NCBI GenBank assembly: GCA_900073065.1
Contig: FJOG01000077.1
Span: 44,980-108,979 of the forward strand
DNA: 64,000 nt
Direction: 5' to 3'
DNA from: Phialocephala subalpina
Taxonomy: Eukaryota; Ascomycota; Leotiomycetes; Helotiales; Mollisiaceae
Of the stretch, positions 53,071-63,104 are shown in pieces (within the stretch, counting starts at the first letter, position 1; each line of letters begins with the position of its first letter). The notes beneath the pieces were generated by a model, which saw only the letters and a program-made list of their open reading frames with translations, ran no database searches and was not told where the DNA came from. The position numbers and the translations under genes are program-made.

Positions 53071-53675
53071 CCCTGGGTACTCCTGTCGAGGCTATGTCCC
53101 AGGCCAACTTGGACTGTTTCGGGAATCAAGCTTTGATCGCGTGGAAGATGGCGCAATATACAAGAACTCGGTATCCGTCGATAGAGGCTCTTGGTCAGGC
53201 ATTTATGGTTACATTCACAGCGAATTGGCGCCTTTCTGGGACAGAATTGATGGAACATCAGCCTCAACGACATTTCTGGAATTATCTCTGGAGGATTTAT
53301 GACAGACTGCTTGAAGAAGCACGGTCGGAGCAGCATTACCAAGAGGTTGAACAATGCTTTCATCACGTTCTCAAGCCACAGAGCATTGATGACCCCGGCG
53401 ATGCTGATCTTTACCGTCATTATTTGGATGCAGCCTATAATCGCAGAATGTTCTTCACGAAAGACAAGTTCTATCTTGGTCTGGGACCAAGTATTATGCA
53501 AGAAGGCGACCTTCTTTGTGTGCTCTTCGGTGGAGCGACGCCGTTAATCTTGAGACCTGAAGGAGAACATTATAGATTTGTTGGCGAGTGCTACGTGCAT
53601 GACCTTATGAGCGGGGAAGCCATCAAGGATTGGCACGATGGGAAGTACACTGCCCAGAGGTTTTGTCTGATTTGA
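51771..53675 (+). CDS. HET-domain protein (heterokaryon incompatibility type)
   Basis: A 634-residue intact single-exon frame. The HET domain spans about residues 55-230 with its typical blocks: YHSLSYFWGD at 65-74, WIWIDQICINQ at 111-121, GTVVWLG and RPWFVRTWVIQE. The C-terminal 400 residues are family-typical but contain no recognisable WD, NACHT or ankyrin repeats. HET proteins trigger cell death when incompatible hyphae fuse; many genes of the family have no proven role. The truncated, stop-ridden copy at 28533 shares its start and much of its length. The upstream sequence is shared with that copy. Confidence 0.9.
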   Translation: MEKPESQDRPLELHLEDSRERISQSYIYSQLARSSIRLLRFISSTSPNAIECELQTFPLSYTPQYHSLSYFWGDPIRENTLSCNGKKIMITTTLKQALERLINLDRGGVKWIWIDQICINQANSEEKGIQVNMMREIYQKSEGTVVWLGPNILGIETTARLLEKMQCLHKEDQDPINGRRKRKFYTLTEFEAKTLPPAGDRSWKILAEILARPWFVRTWVIQEAVLSRVQPRMLCGSYELDWQKLLGSCSWMVSLCYRITPIFQYTDAWHAVRSLHLFNDLMNVGLPWDLETLINRAIRFKATEPRDKIYSLVGLAGEASDSSTIPKVLQADYNKPTRDVFRDVTRHIIESTGSLSMLSLIRYKPNWEKFPSWSVDFTAGVHWERISDLVWGRHQRGWHATREDPNKASDNLPVDLQASFSNDHLNVGGILIDTLGTPVEAMSQANLDCFGNQALIAWKMAQYTRTRYPSIEALGQAFMVTFTANWRLSGTELMEHQPQRHFWNYLWRIYDRLLEEARSEQHYQEVEQCFHHVLKPQSIDDPGDADLYRHYLDAAYNRRMFFTKDKFYLGLGPSIMQEGDLLCVLFGGATPLILRPEGEHYRFVGECYVHDLMSGEAIKDWHDGKYTAQRFCLI

Positions 53676-54605
53676 GTTGGATTTGCATCCCGGGTGTTTA
53701 CTGTCCTACGATTTAGCGATGGAGGAGGTCTAGAAACGAGGTCTTGTTCAATCTGTAATGAAAGTAAGGCAGCGCCTTTTGGTGTCGCAACACAATTGAT
53801 GACTTTGGGAGTAGAAGAAGCGGACCTGTTATGTCCATCATTCAACAGCTGATACATTCCCCGCGATGACTTCATTTTGCACTTGAATACCCAACCTTAA
53901 GACTTGAATGTTCGAGTGATTCGGTTCCGACGGTTTGTATCTACCACACCAGCACCAAATTGAGCATCCAATCCTTTTCGAACTTCGAAGTTGATACATG
54001 ATATGCGCATGTGTTTTGGGTGTCCCTCCTCGGCTGACGGAGAGGCCCCTTTTTCGATGTCCTAACCTTGGATGGATATCGACAACACGACAGGCAGAGA
54101 AAACTTGCGGAGAAGAATTTGAGTTCATTTCACTTGAAGTACTCTTTGCCCCTCCATGATGCAGAGGTTGAAGCTAGCTCTGGTCATTTCTTGTATTTGT
54201 TGCTTTTGGCAACCAAAAAGTCCTGACTTTCTTAGTCTTCGAGCAGTGAGATCGAGGTCTTCTACTTTGCAAGGCACGGAAGCTCAGGTGTTTCATCAAA
54301 ATGCAACTAAAATGTGATAGGGCGGGTTAAATGCCACAAATCAAGTGGCGTTTGTGGTTTATTGTGGTGTTTGGATCGATCAGGTCATGATCAGGTGACG
54401 GGCAACGACAGACCCCTTTGGAAGCTCTGGCCCGAGACCTGCCGACGAAAAGGCCATCGATGGTCTGACAGTACGTTTCATTCAGCTTAGCCCTGGTAAC
54501 CCCTGATATCGCCAAGTCAGCCCATGCAGAAGTTGCTTGGATACATTGATTTAAGCCACCGCTTCCCCGCATCCCCAAAGTGTTGTGCCCGCCAGATCAA
54601 CAACT
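53676..54605. other. 0.9-kb intergenic region
   Basis: Short overlapping frames only; no recognisable gene, repeat or RNA. Confidence 0.4.
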
Positions 54606-55760
54606 ATGTCAGCCAGCTTTCGTCTTCCAGCTCGTGTCCTTGGTGGCAGTCGCAGGCTGTTCTGTGCTCGTCTTTCACAGCATCAAGTGTCATCCAGCTC
54701 CCACCGCTCATTCCATAAAGCTCGATCAACTACAACCTTCGAATCTCCCAAGTCATTCAAACCATCCACAACCTCGAGAAACATGGTTACTGCAATCAAG
54801 TCCCACCCCGGACGTCTGGCTGACAAAGTTGCTGTTGTGACTGGAAGCTCTGCTGGTATCGGTCGAGCGATTGCTTTGGCATTCGCAAGGGAAGGTGCGA
54901 AGGTTGTCTGTTCCGATTTGCAACCGCTGGCGACAGTTGATATTAATGACGAGGCGCACGTAGCAACGCATGATGCTATTATGAATGAGGGAGGGTACAG
55001 TGCTTTTGTAAAAGCTGATGTAGGAGAGGCGCATGAGGTAGAGGAGTTGGTACATGAAGCTGTGGAGATCTTCGGAAGAGTTGATATGTAGGTGTTCTTT
55101 CCTCTTCATGTATGTCAGGCTGCTCACGAGTGTAGTTTTGTCAACAATGCAGGGATAGCTATTGAAATTGACGAACCATCCGCCTCAGGTCTAGGAATCG
55201 CAAAGACTTCAGTTTCAGTTTATGACAAAACGGTGAAAGTCAATGCTCGTGGCACCTTCCTTGGCTGCAAGTATGCCATTGCGCAGATGATGCGGCAAGA
55301 GGTAGGTCCTAGTGGTGACAGAGGTTGGATCATCAACATCTCTAGCATTGCTGGGTTGGTTGGATGCGGTGGCTGCCGTAAGCTTCTTCAAGTTCGTGGA
55401 CAACTTCTATTGACCATAGACAGCTGCGTACTGCTCCAGCAAAGGTGCGACTGCTGAACTTACCAAGCAAGTGGCAGTTGAGTATGGACCACACAAGATC
55501 CACGTGAATGCCATTTGTCCAGGAGGTGAGTGTGCTCTATCTTTTTGAGTAAGACTAACAGAACAGTGATCAACACTGCGATGGTCAAACCCATTACGAC
55601 GGACGATGCATCCACCAAGCAAATGATAGCGGCACATCCTTGGGGAGCGTTTGGGGAACCGAAGGATGTTGCGAATGCGGCGGTGTTCCTGGCAAGTGAG
55701 GATGCTGCTTTCGTTACGGGTGTTTTATTGCCTGTTGATGGTGGGTATGTTGCGGAGTGA
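54606..55760 (+). CDS. Short-chain dehydrogenase with probable mitochondrial presequence
   Basis: NAD(P)-dependent oxidoreductase of 339 residues in four exons: 54606-55087, 55136-55377, 55424-55525 and 55567-55760, all phases matching. The glycine motif is [12 protein letters not shown] is assembled across intron 1 (IFVNNAG). The catalytic Ser is in ISSIAGL, and YCSSK is formed after intron 2 ([10 protein letters not shown]). The end, [12 protein letters not shown], is classical. About 59 residues rich in Arg, Ser and His precede an internal Met ([10 protein letters not shown]), with Arg-rich stretches and no acidic residues in the first half, suggesting mitochondrial import; a shorter cytosolic form starting at that Met is possible. 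Substrate unknown. Confidence 0.88.
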
Positions 55761-56151
55761 TTACTTTATTGTCCGAACATCGAGCAGGCCGGGTCCTTTG
55801 AGGTGAAGAAGAGTCGTTGAGATTCTCAACCTAATACAGGGTAGCAGATTTAATTTCAGAGGTGGTCTCAATCACACAAGTCAACTCGTTGATGTTAGTG
55901 GAATCAAATCGCATACACAAGATGCAATTGAAGGACTTGATTCTATGAGTTTGAGGTAGAGAGTAATCATTTTAGCAAGGTATTCACGAGTTCTATTGAT
56001 GCGTTTGTGAACCGCACACCCCTGAATTCCTCAGTCGAGTCCCTGAGTTTCTGGCGTCGCTAGCAACTCTCGATCAAGTCGTTTTGCACAGCCGTCCCTA
56101 TTAGAAAAACATCAATAAGCATATGTTTCAAGAAGCTGAGTCAGTTCGGAT
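55761..56151. other. Convergent intergenic region
   Basis: About 390 bp between the stops of the SDR and the FAD oxidase; nothing recognisable. Confidence 0.4.
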
Positions 56152-58237
56152 TCAGGGTGCAAAGTTCAAAGGCTGGCAAAATCTCAAATCACTTGCATTT
56201 TGCGTAGGCACCTCTTGTGGAAACGGCGTCCGCACTTCCCAGCCCTCACTCCCCGCCGCCGTCTTCGCCCAAAATAGCCCCCATGGATCCCATTTGTTCT
56301 TGATGGAAAGCAAACGCGGATAATTCTCCCCATAGAACGCCACCTGCCAGTTCGGTTCCGCAGGATCAGCCTCGCCCATATAAGCTCCCGCACCAGGACT
56401 CACATTCCTCCAAATCTGAAAGTAGCGAGCGAAGCGCTTGTGCCTCTGTGCCTGAAGCTCAACCGGTCCAATTGCATATCCGTCATCCCATAATTGTGCA
56501 TGCATCGCAGTCTCGCGGTATGCAGGAACTACTGCATTGTCTGGGTAGCCTGCCGCTGCCAATGTGGGACAATGGTTTGCGCTGTGGAGCGTGTAGCCTC
56601 CCATTACGACAGCGGTGTGGATAGCTTCAAGTGTGGCATTGAAAAGGCGAGGGTTCTCTAAGTTCTCTCGCGGGAAGAGACGGCTGGCAAGACGTACGTT
56701 CATCTCTCCTGCGCCACGAGACGGATATGCGATCGCTGCTGTGTTCACCAAGGATGACACTGCTGCTGAGACTGATCGTCTCGTCACAACGTTTGGATTT
56801 GTGAGGTTGATGCCGTTCTTCTGGAGGGCTAGGTAGAGGGGGTTTGCAAATGCATCTGCTTGGGCGACAGTCATTCCGGGCATGAAGAATATTACTGTGA
56901 ATTCCAATTCGTTTCCAAGGTTGTAGATGTAGTTGAACCCGACGCCTCCGACATCGCATATCTGAGGGGCCCATTGAAAGTACGTGCGGATTCCAGCCCA
57001 GAAGATCTCGTTTGAGACAATAGTGCTTGTTGAATTACCCGTGGAGAACACGATGGGATGAGATATTGCTGCGGCGTTTGTAATGTCGTAGGCTTTCACA
57101 ATAACTGAAGTGACAGCACCCCATGTACCTGTCCATGGTCAGCATCGTTTCTCAAAGAGTGGTCGAGACTCACTTCCACCGCCACCTCGCAACGCCCAAA
57201 AGAGGTCCGTATTTGTACTTGGATCAGCAGTGATGAATCGACCGTCTGCGGTGACCAGTTCAAGAGACAGAATCTGATCGGCACCAAGACCCAATTTTGA
57301 AGTGTGAAATCCGTGACCTCCACCCATGAACCATCCGCCACCGCCGCCCACAGTAGGCCCTCCAGGTATCACAATCGTCACATTGGACTTCGTTGCAGCT
57401 GCTGCAAGATCAGAACTCTGCATGCCAACGGCAACTCTAACTGCTTTCCCAGAATAGTTTCCAATGGAGAAGTACGGCAAGTATTCGAAGTCCTTCAAAT
57501 AATGCGTCCAAAGGCTCAAAGACCCTGCTCCTGTTGACTGGCCACGAAGATCATGTCCTGTGTTTCTGCATTGAGATGAGCAAGCACATCGAGATATGAG
57601 ACTGAGGATCTGGACTTACTTGACGATGAGGCGAATTCCGGAGTTCCGAGCAAAGTTCACCGCCAATTGAATGTCTGTAAACAGGTCAGGGATTGTGGAA
57701 TGAACAGGAGCTTGATAAAGAGCAAAAGTGAACGTTACGTTTGACAGTTGTGACATTGACGACATATGCTGGGTAAGCTGCAACATTACAGGCTGGATTG
57801 GTCGTGTTCCCACCAGGAACATTGTTGTACACCTGTGCTGGGCACGAGTCCCCGTCCAACCATTCATTCTCAATCCTCACAGGATCATCGGTGATCGATG
57901 CTCCATCGAAGTACTGTGCTGTTACAGCAGCACACTGGGAGGCATCGTAAGCTCCAGTGTAGCACACAGTTGCAGGCGGAACTCCCTTGATGAGTACTTC
58001 ACCGAGGCTGTTATTAAACTTCGCCCATTGGGAATAGTTTGGCCATTGCTTGTCGCCGGGAAAGACTTTGCAGCCAGTTGACGTAGGAGGAATTGAAGGA
58101 TTCGATAATGACCCGAAGGCAATGCTGGGATCAGTCGCAACGTCGGCATCACTCAACGTGATGTTCTCGTAGGGGAAGTTGACGCAGCGGACCAAGACAG
58201 AGAACCCGAAGATCCAGAGGGCATATCGAAAGAACAT
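56152..58237 (-). CDS. Secreted BBE-type FAD-linked oxidoreductase
   Basis: A flavoprotein oxidase of the vanillyl-alcohol-oxidase/berberine-bridge family, 640 residues in four exons: 58237-57739, 57674-57620, 57565-57174 and 57128-56152, all GT-AG with matching phases. The N-terminus is a signal peptide (hydrophobic to about residue 18). The FAD-binding domain holds KNTGHD, whose His is the expected covalent FAD site, and a Gly-rich PGGPTVGGGGG loop that lacks the second Cys, so a single covalent link is likely. The C-terminus has the BBE block around NKWDPWGLFWAKT. Several NxT/S sites fit secretion. Substrates of this family range from sugars to alkaloid precursors; none can be named. The start at 58237 is the first true ATG. 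Confidence 0.9.
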
Positions 58238-61200
58238 CGTTGCCACGGAATGTGACGATTTGGGTGGAGAACTGGAACTCTGCGATCCTGATGGTGGCCG
58301 ACATCTTGAGCTAAAGCTTCTTGCTTTCAGCCTTTATTACTACCGAGATCTGAAGAAGACCTATATATGGTGCATCAGTCAGCTCATTACACAGCTTCGT
58401 TGTACCCGCCAAAACTGCCAGAGAGGTTGTGGATGTCTGTGCCTGCATCATTTCCGAAAACGATTTAGGCAAAAGCTTGTTTGGACCCCGCTTCCCACGA
58501 ACTGGGACTCATGCAGTGGTGTTATTGACTCCGCAGATGCATCATGCATGCAAAGCCAGAGACATCTAGGAGATTGGATGGAAACGAATTGGATCTTCTG
58601 GATCGAATTACTAGTTGGTGCTGGAGATTCGGAATTTGAAGACCTGGTAACCACGACCTGGGAGGTAGAGCCGCCTATTCTGTGCAACCATCGCTTTCGT
58701 GCCGCCGTGCTGTGGAAAAGCCTCTTCAACTCTGGCAGAGATAAAAATTGTTGGTTAGTAAGGTGAGGTAGAGAACAGGCTCTGAGAATGGGTTGAATTA
58801 ATCCTTTGCCTGGAGTTTTCTGCCAGTCGAAATCCTTCGCCTTGTCAGTGATCAAGATCGCATTCACCTGCCATCCAAGGACGTGCAGCCTCGTTGATGA
58901 AACGACAAAGGAGATGAGCGAGAAGGAGAGGTTGGAGAAGAGAGAAGCGAAAAGGAGGAAGTTGGGCGAGTGCGATTGATTGACTGAATCATTATCCAAA
59001 TACCCGCAGGAAATTCGTACATATTGACCATGCATATTGCTCGAAAGCTCCTGTACGTTGAAGTACAACAAGGCTGAGCACTGCTCACAATTGCCAGGTT
59101 ATTGGATGTGAGGACCTCATTTTGGAGGAGAGATTAGTTCTCGTCCAATTTGGAGACCACCCCTGAGAGATTTAGTGGAAGCTGGGACATTGAGACCCCT
59201 AGGTTTGTGCGGGAGATAGAGTGAAAAAAGAGTTGACAATGAAAGTGAGGAAGTAAAACCTAATCAAGGCAACATGAGGCGGCTATGAACTCTCATAGAG
59301 AGACAGAACTGCGTCAAAAAGGCAAAGAAGTACAGGGAAGCAAGGCACGAGTGAAGGCCATGGCTGAGAGAAAGAAGGTCCGAGAAAGTCCAGGCAAAAG
59401 CGGGAAGTTTGGGAGTGATGTTGTTCCCATAAAGTTGTACATCATGGCATCTTGACCTTCCGTCCTGAAAAGGTAGAATTTTCTCTGAACTCCCTCGCCA
59501 TATTCAATGCCAATCCCGAGGTCGAAGCTTGCAACCGATCTCGACGTACAAGGCATAGGATGTAGTTTGTACTGCTGGCGAAGATTGCTCTGAAAACCCA
59601 AGCCACGGATCTTCACCATCTGCAATGTTCTTCCAATTGCGAAAAACTCCCCAGACAGGAAGGGAGGCGGCTAACTTCCACTTAAGAACGCCCAAGCAAT
59701 CAGAATGCGAGATAAGGTTAGGAGGAGCACGAATACGAGATTCCACCTCCGAAATCTTTTGCCGCCGCGCCTTGCTTCCTTCTTTGGAAATCCATTTATC
59801 GCAAATTTCGAAGTATTGACGTAATTGAGTCTCCAAAGAGCTTAAAACGTACTCTTTGATCCTCTCCCATCACTTTTAAATTGTTCGCGGTGCCCCGCTA
59901 TCGTAGGGCTGAGCTGCCAGTGCCACGCCGAGATGTATTGTTTTCCTCAACACCAAAGAGTCCCGACCGATGTTTTATTTCACCTTTCGATTCTGACTAG
60001 CATCTTAAGTGAAGACACGAGGTCTCATCGTGCCTTCATCCCTAGGTCGTGTTGTGGCTGCTGGTTATTGGGCTGCACTTTCAATTGAGAACGCAGAGCC
60101 AAGACTTGCCGACAATCGTTTTATTTCTGGCATTGCCTAGATCGCAAATTGAATGGTTCATACATGTGGAATCACTGGTTGCTGCATTTGAGACCTCACT
60201 GGTCTAGTGTGCAGCTGTCCACGGTGTAGCATTTCTCCCCAGTGGTGCATTCTTTGTTTTCACAGGTTGTTTAGCAGATTTTTTGAATTGGACTGGATGT
60301 GCGAAGAGTTTTGAGCATGTGTGAGGATATGGCAGTCCAGTCCTTTTTGCAAAACATGCATTGGAGGTCGTTAAGCTTCCGTAGTTGCCTGGTGTCTAGT
60401 GTCTGGTGTCTGGAGTTGTCTGCAACACTCCTCATTCCATCTCAGATCAAAGCTACTGATAAATTATTTTATTGGATCTAGATTATTGCCATGGTGTTTG
60501 CATCAATTTATCTTATCATGTGAGTGAAGCTTTCAACTCAATCCTTATCGACTGTGTCCACGCTGCTGGGGTCCAGCTGTGTGCTAGTTCGAAGGTGGCG
60601 ATCTTGGTGAAAGGGTTTGCACATGAAGATTAGTGGCTTGAGGCCCTGGAAGAATAGCGTTACGAAGCCTGGAAGGCACTGAAATTCAGCGGTTAAAGCC
60701 TGAAGGACTTGGCGTATGAATCACCAATGCTTTTGGATACAGAAGCGGGGTTGTTGTCCAGCTTCAATCGGTGCGCTTACAACTCTAATTGCCCCCGAAG
60801 CATCAACCGGGCCCTTGAGCTTCCCGGACTGAGCTCTGAACTCGAAGCAAGCATTTCCACCACTGTTGACCAGGATATCGTCATCAGCCTCTCCTGGTTC
60901 CAAACGGGGAACACTTAATATGACGAAGCATCATCGTTTCCTAAGACAGTGTAGTTTCCGCATCGCAAGCCTTGAGCAAGTCGGAAAAGCCGGTTATACC
61001 GGATGTGATCGCCAACACCCTTGAAGCCTTCCGCATGCAGACGATGCAAGTGTATTCACCGGGATCTCATTGGCTCGTGTTATGCATAATTGAGTTTCTC
61101 GAGCATAGAACATCTCCTCCACTCGCTAGTTCCATACGGCGTCTGAATCAATGAACAGTGCTATCGAGCATCCGGATGCTTCATCACCTTAGTGGTCGGG

Positions 61201-61498
61201 AGATTGGTCGGGTACAAACTCCCGTTGAACCCGGGAGCAACATACGTATGTGCACCTGACATAGAGAATCTGCCATTGTGACGATGTTCATCAGACTTCC
61301 TGTACCTCCTTGTCGATATCACTGTCTTTGCTGCTTTATCTCAACTTCAATCAAATCAAGAATCTTTTTTCGTCAAGCTGCAAATGACCGCAAAATGCCA
61401 CCACAGGCCTTCAAATCACTCTGAATCAATACCAACTCACGTATTTACTGCCTTGCAGTCGATTCTGAGCTCTAGCATCGCCATGCACCTCGACGAAA
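58238..61498. other. Gene-poor stretch of about 3.3 kb
   Basis: Frames of 100-207 codons occur on both strands (58448-59071 minus, 58179-58766 plus, 59504-59836 minus), but they overlap each other, some begin without ATG, and none has a recognisable motif. No transposon ends or tRNA were seen. Unmarked small genes or a noncoding transcript cannot be excluded. Confidence 0.4.
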
Positions 61499-62951
61499 AT
61501 GAGCCTCAAATTCCACCCTTCGATGACAATCAGGATCATTTTACCAGAAGATGCGACTCCAGCTAGGTCAGAAAAGCAGATTCTGGTCCGACACTCTGGT
61601 GAAACAATACATGGTCACTTGGAAATCGTTACTCGAGGAGATTTCTCTTTCAAGATCTGTTTGGCGTTTGAAGGTTTGTGCAGCGTAAGAATCGCATACT
61701 ATTACTGATCATGTTGTCAGGCGTTGTAAGAACATGGATGGGCTCAGGAATGGATAATGACCCGTGCAAGCTTCCCTCCACGGGCGAATATCAGGTGAGA
61801 TCGCATCTTGTGCACGTTGTAGCTAGACTCACTTTCTCTAGTTGCTCAAAGAAGTACAGCATATTCTCTCAGATCCATATATGAGATGTCGTAGTGAGCC
61901 GCTGTACATGTACCGACTCCCGTTCAGTTTCACGATTCCTCGCGAACTCATTTCAGCTCGATCAGATGTCGGTCCAGAGTTCTTGCACCTATGTCCATCT
62001 GCAAATTTGGGTTTGCCTTTCAAGCATCCCTTGGCAAGCCAGCTCTATAATCAGCCCTCAATCCGGTATCTGATTAGAGTCAAAGAAGTCAGGACTGAGA
62101 TGCCTGCGGCATCACCCCCAAAGTGTGACAGGGAGAGAGAAATCCATATTATGCCAAATACACCGCCGCCGCCACCAGTTGTCCTTGAGCACTTCCCCAA
62201 AGATTACAGAACTTATACTAGCAGTCCTATTCGTACACGTCACTGGAGACAACCTTTTGGCGTACTCGAGCTTTCTACTACTGAGCCATCACCGCTGAAT
62301 ATCTGCACTACGACCCCACGAGCATCTACGCTCACTTCACTCAACATCGTTTTCAGACCACGCGTAAACGCTGGTCCTGGTGTTTGTCCTTGCAACTGGA
62401 AATTTACGATCAGGTCGTACGTCCGGATCCGCACTTTCTGCTCTACCCAAAAATTCAAAAAATCGCCTACTGCGTCATCTGCGAAAGTAAACCGCTTCCT
62501 CACTATGAGTGACTCTAGGGCGTTTGTGGAGACAAGACAGTATTGCGTGTCGTGCTGGAAGCGTGACCCGCAGCTGATCAAGCCGAGTCTCGAAGCTTGG
62601 CTGGAAGTGGGAGGTGTGGTTGACGAGAGACTTTGTCCTTGGAGTAGAAGTTTGGTGGTGCCGATGAGCGCATCGAAGGCGTTGTTGCCAACATTCTTGA
62701 ATCCTTTATCTGCTAGGCAGTATGCGTTGGTGTTGAAAGTGAGTGTCGAAGGATTCTCCCATCGGGGGTTGGAGTTAGTGTTACCGCTGCAAGTGATTTA
62801 CTGGCCAGACGGCATGCAAGACATGGCACAGGAAGAAAGTGACGAACCTCCGCCGTTCGGATTAGCTGACTTGCCTGAATCGTCTGAGAATGGCAATTCC
62901 ATGCTTATGTTGGGGTCACAGGGTCGTTCTCCACCTCCGTACGAGACCTAA
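61499..62951 (+). CDS. Arrestin-domain protein with C-terminal PPxY motif
   Basis: Alpha-arrestin-like ubiquitin-ligase adaptor of 452 residues in three exons: 61499-61673, 61721-61794 and 61842-62951. The arrestin-N pattern is visible: SGETIHGHLEI at about 34-44, FEGVVRTW across intron 1, then YRLPFSFTIPREL and the C-terminal arrestin strand PLQVIYWPDG. A PPPY motif near the end (SPPPYET) is the docking site for WW domains of Rsp5/Nedd4-type ligases. Such proteins direct ubiquitination and endocytosis of plasma-membrane transporters. The linker PNTPPPPPVV lies between the two arrestin halves. Introns are 47 bp each and phases match. Confidence 0.78.
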
Positions 62952-63104
62952 TGGGCTGAAGACCTGAGGCTGTCATTCAGGGATTTACGGGAATGCCGAT
63001 GATTTGGGATTGAACGTTGCTTCATTTTAACTGAATTCTGCTCTTGAGATACTTATCAAGTTCTATTCTACCCAATGATCAAGAGAAGTACATTTGAGTG
63101 ATGC

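Noticed and set aside
30565..58237. Classical secondary-metabolite cluster with a backbone synthase
   Set aside because: No PKS, NRPS, terpene synthase, DMATS or cytochrome P450 was found in the window; only tailoring-type enzymes are present.
58448..59071. 207-codon minus-strand frame
   Set aside because: No motif, no good start context, and it overlaps an equally long plus-strand frame; not supported as a gene.
59314..59836. Two overlapping minus-strand frames of about 105 codons
   Set aside because: One begins without an ATG, and neither resembles a known domain; no splice signals join them convincingly.
60721..60903. Minus-strand frame containing DILVNSGGNA, similar to the SDR NNAG motif
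   Set aside because: No glycine motif, YxxxK or further SDR sequence in any nearby frame; a chance match or too decayed to support.
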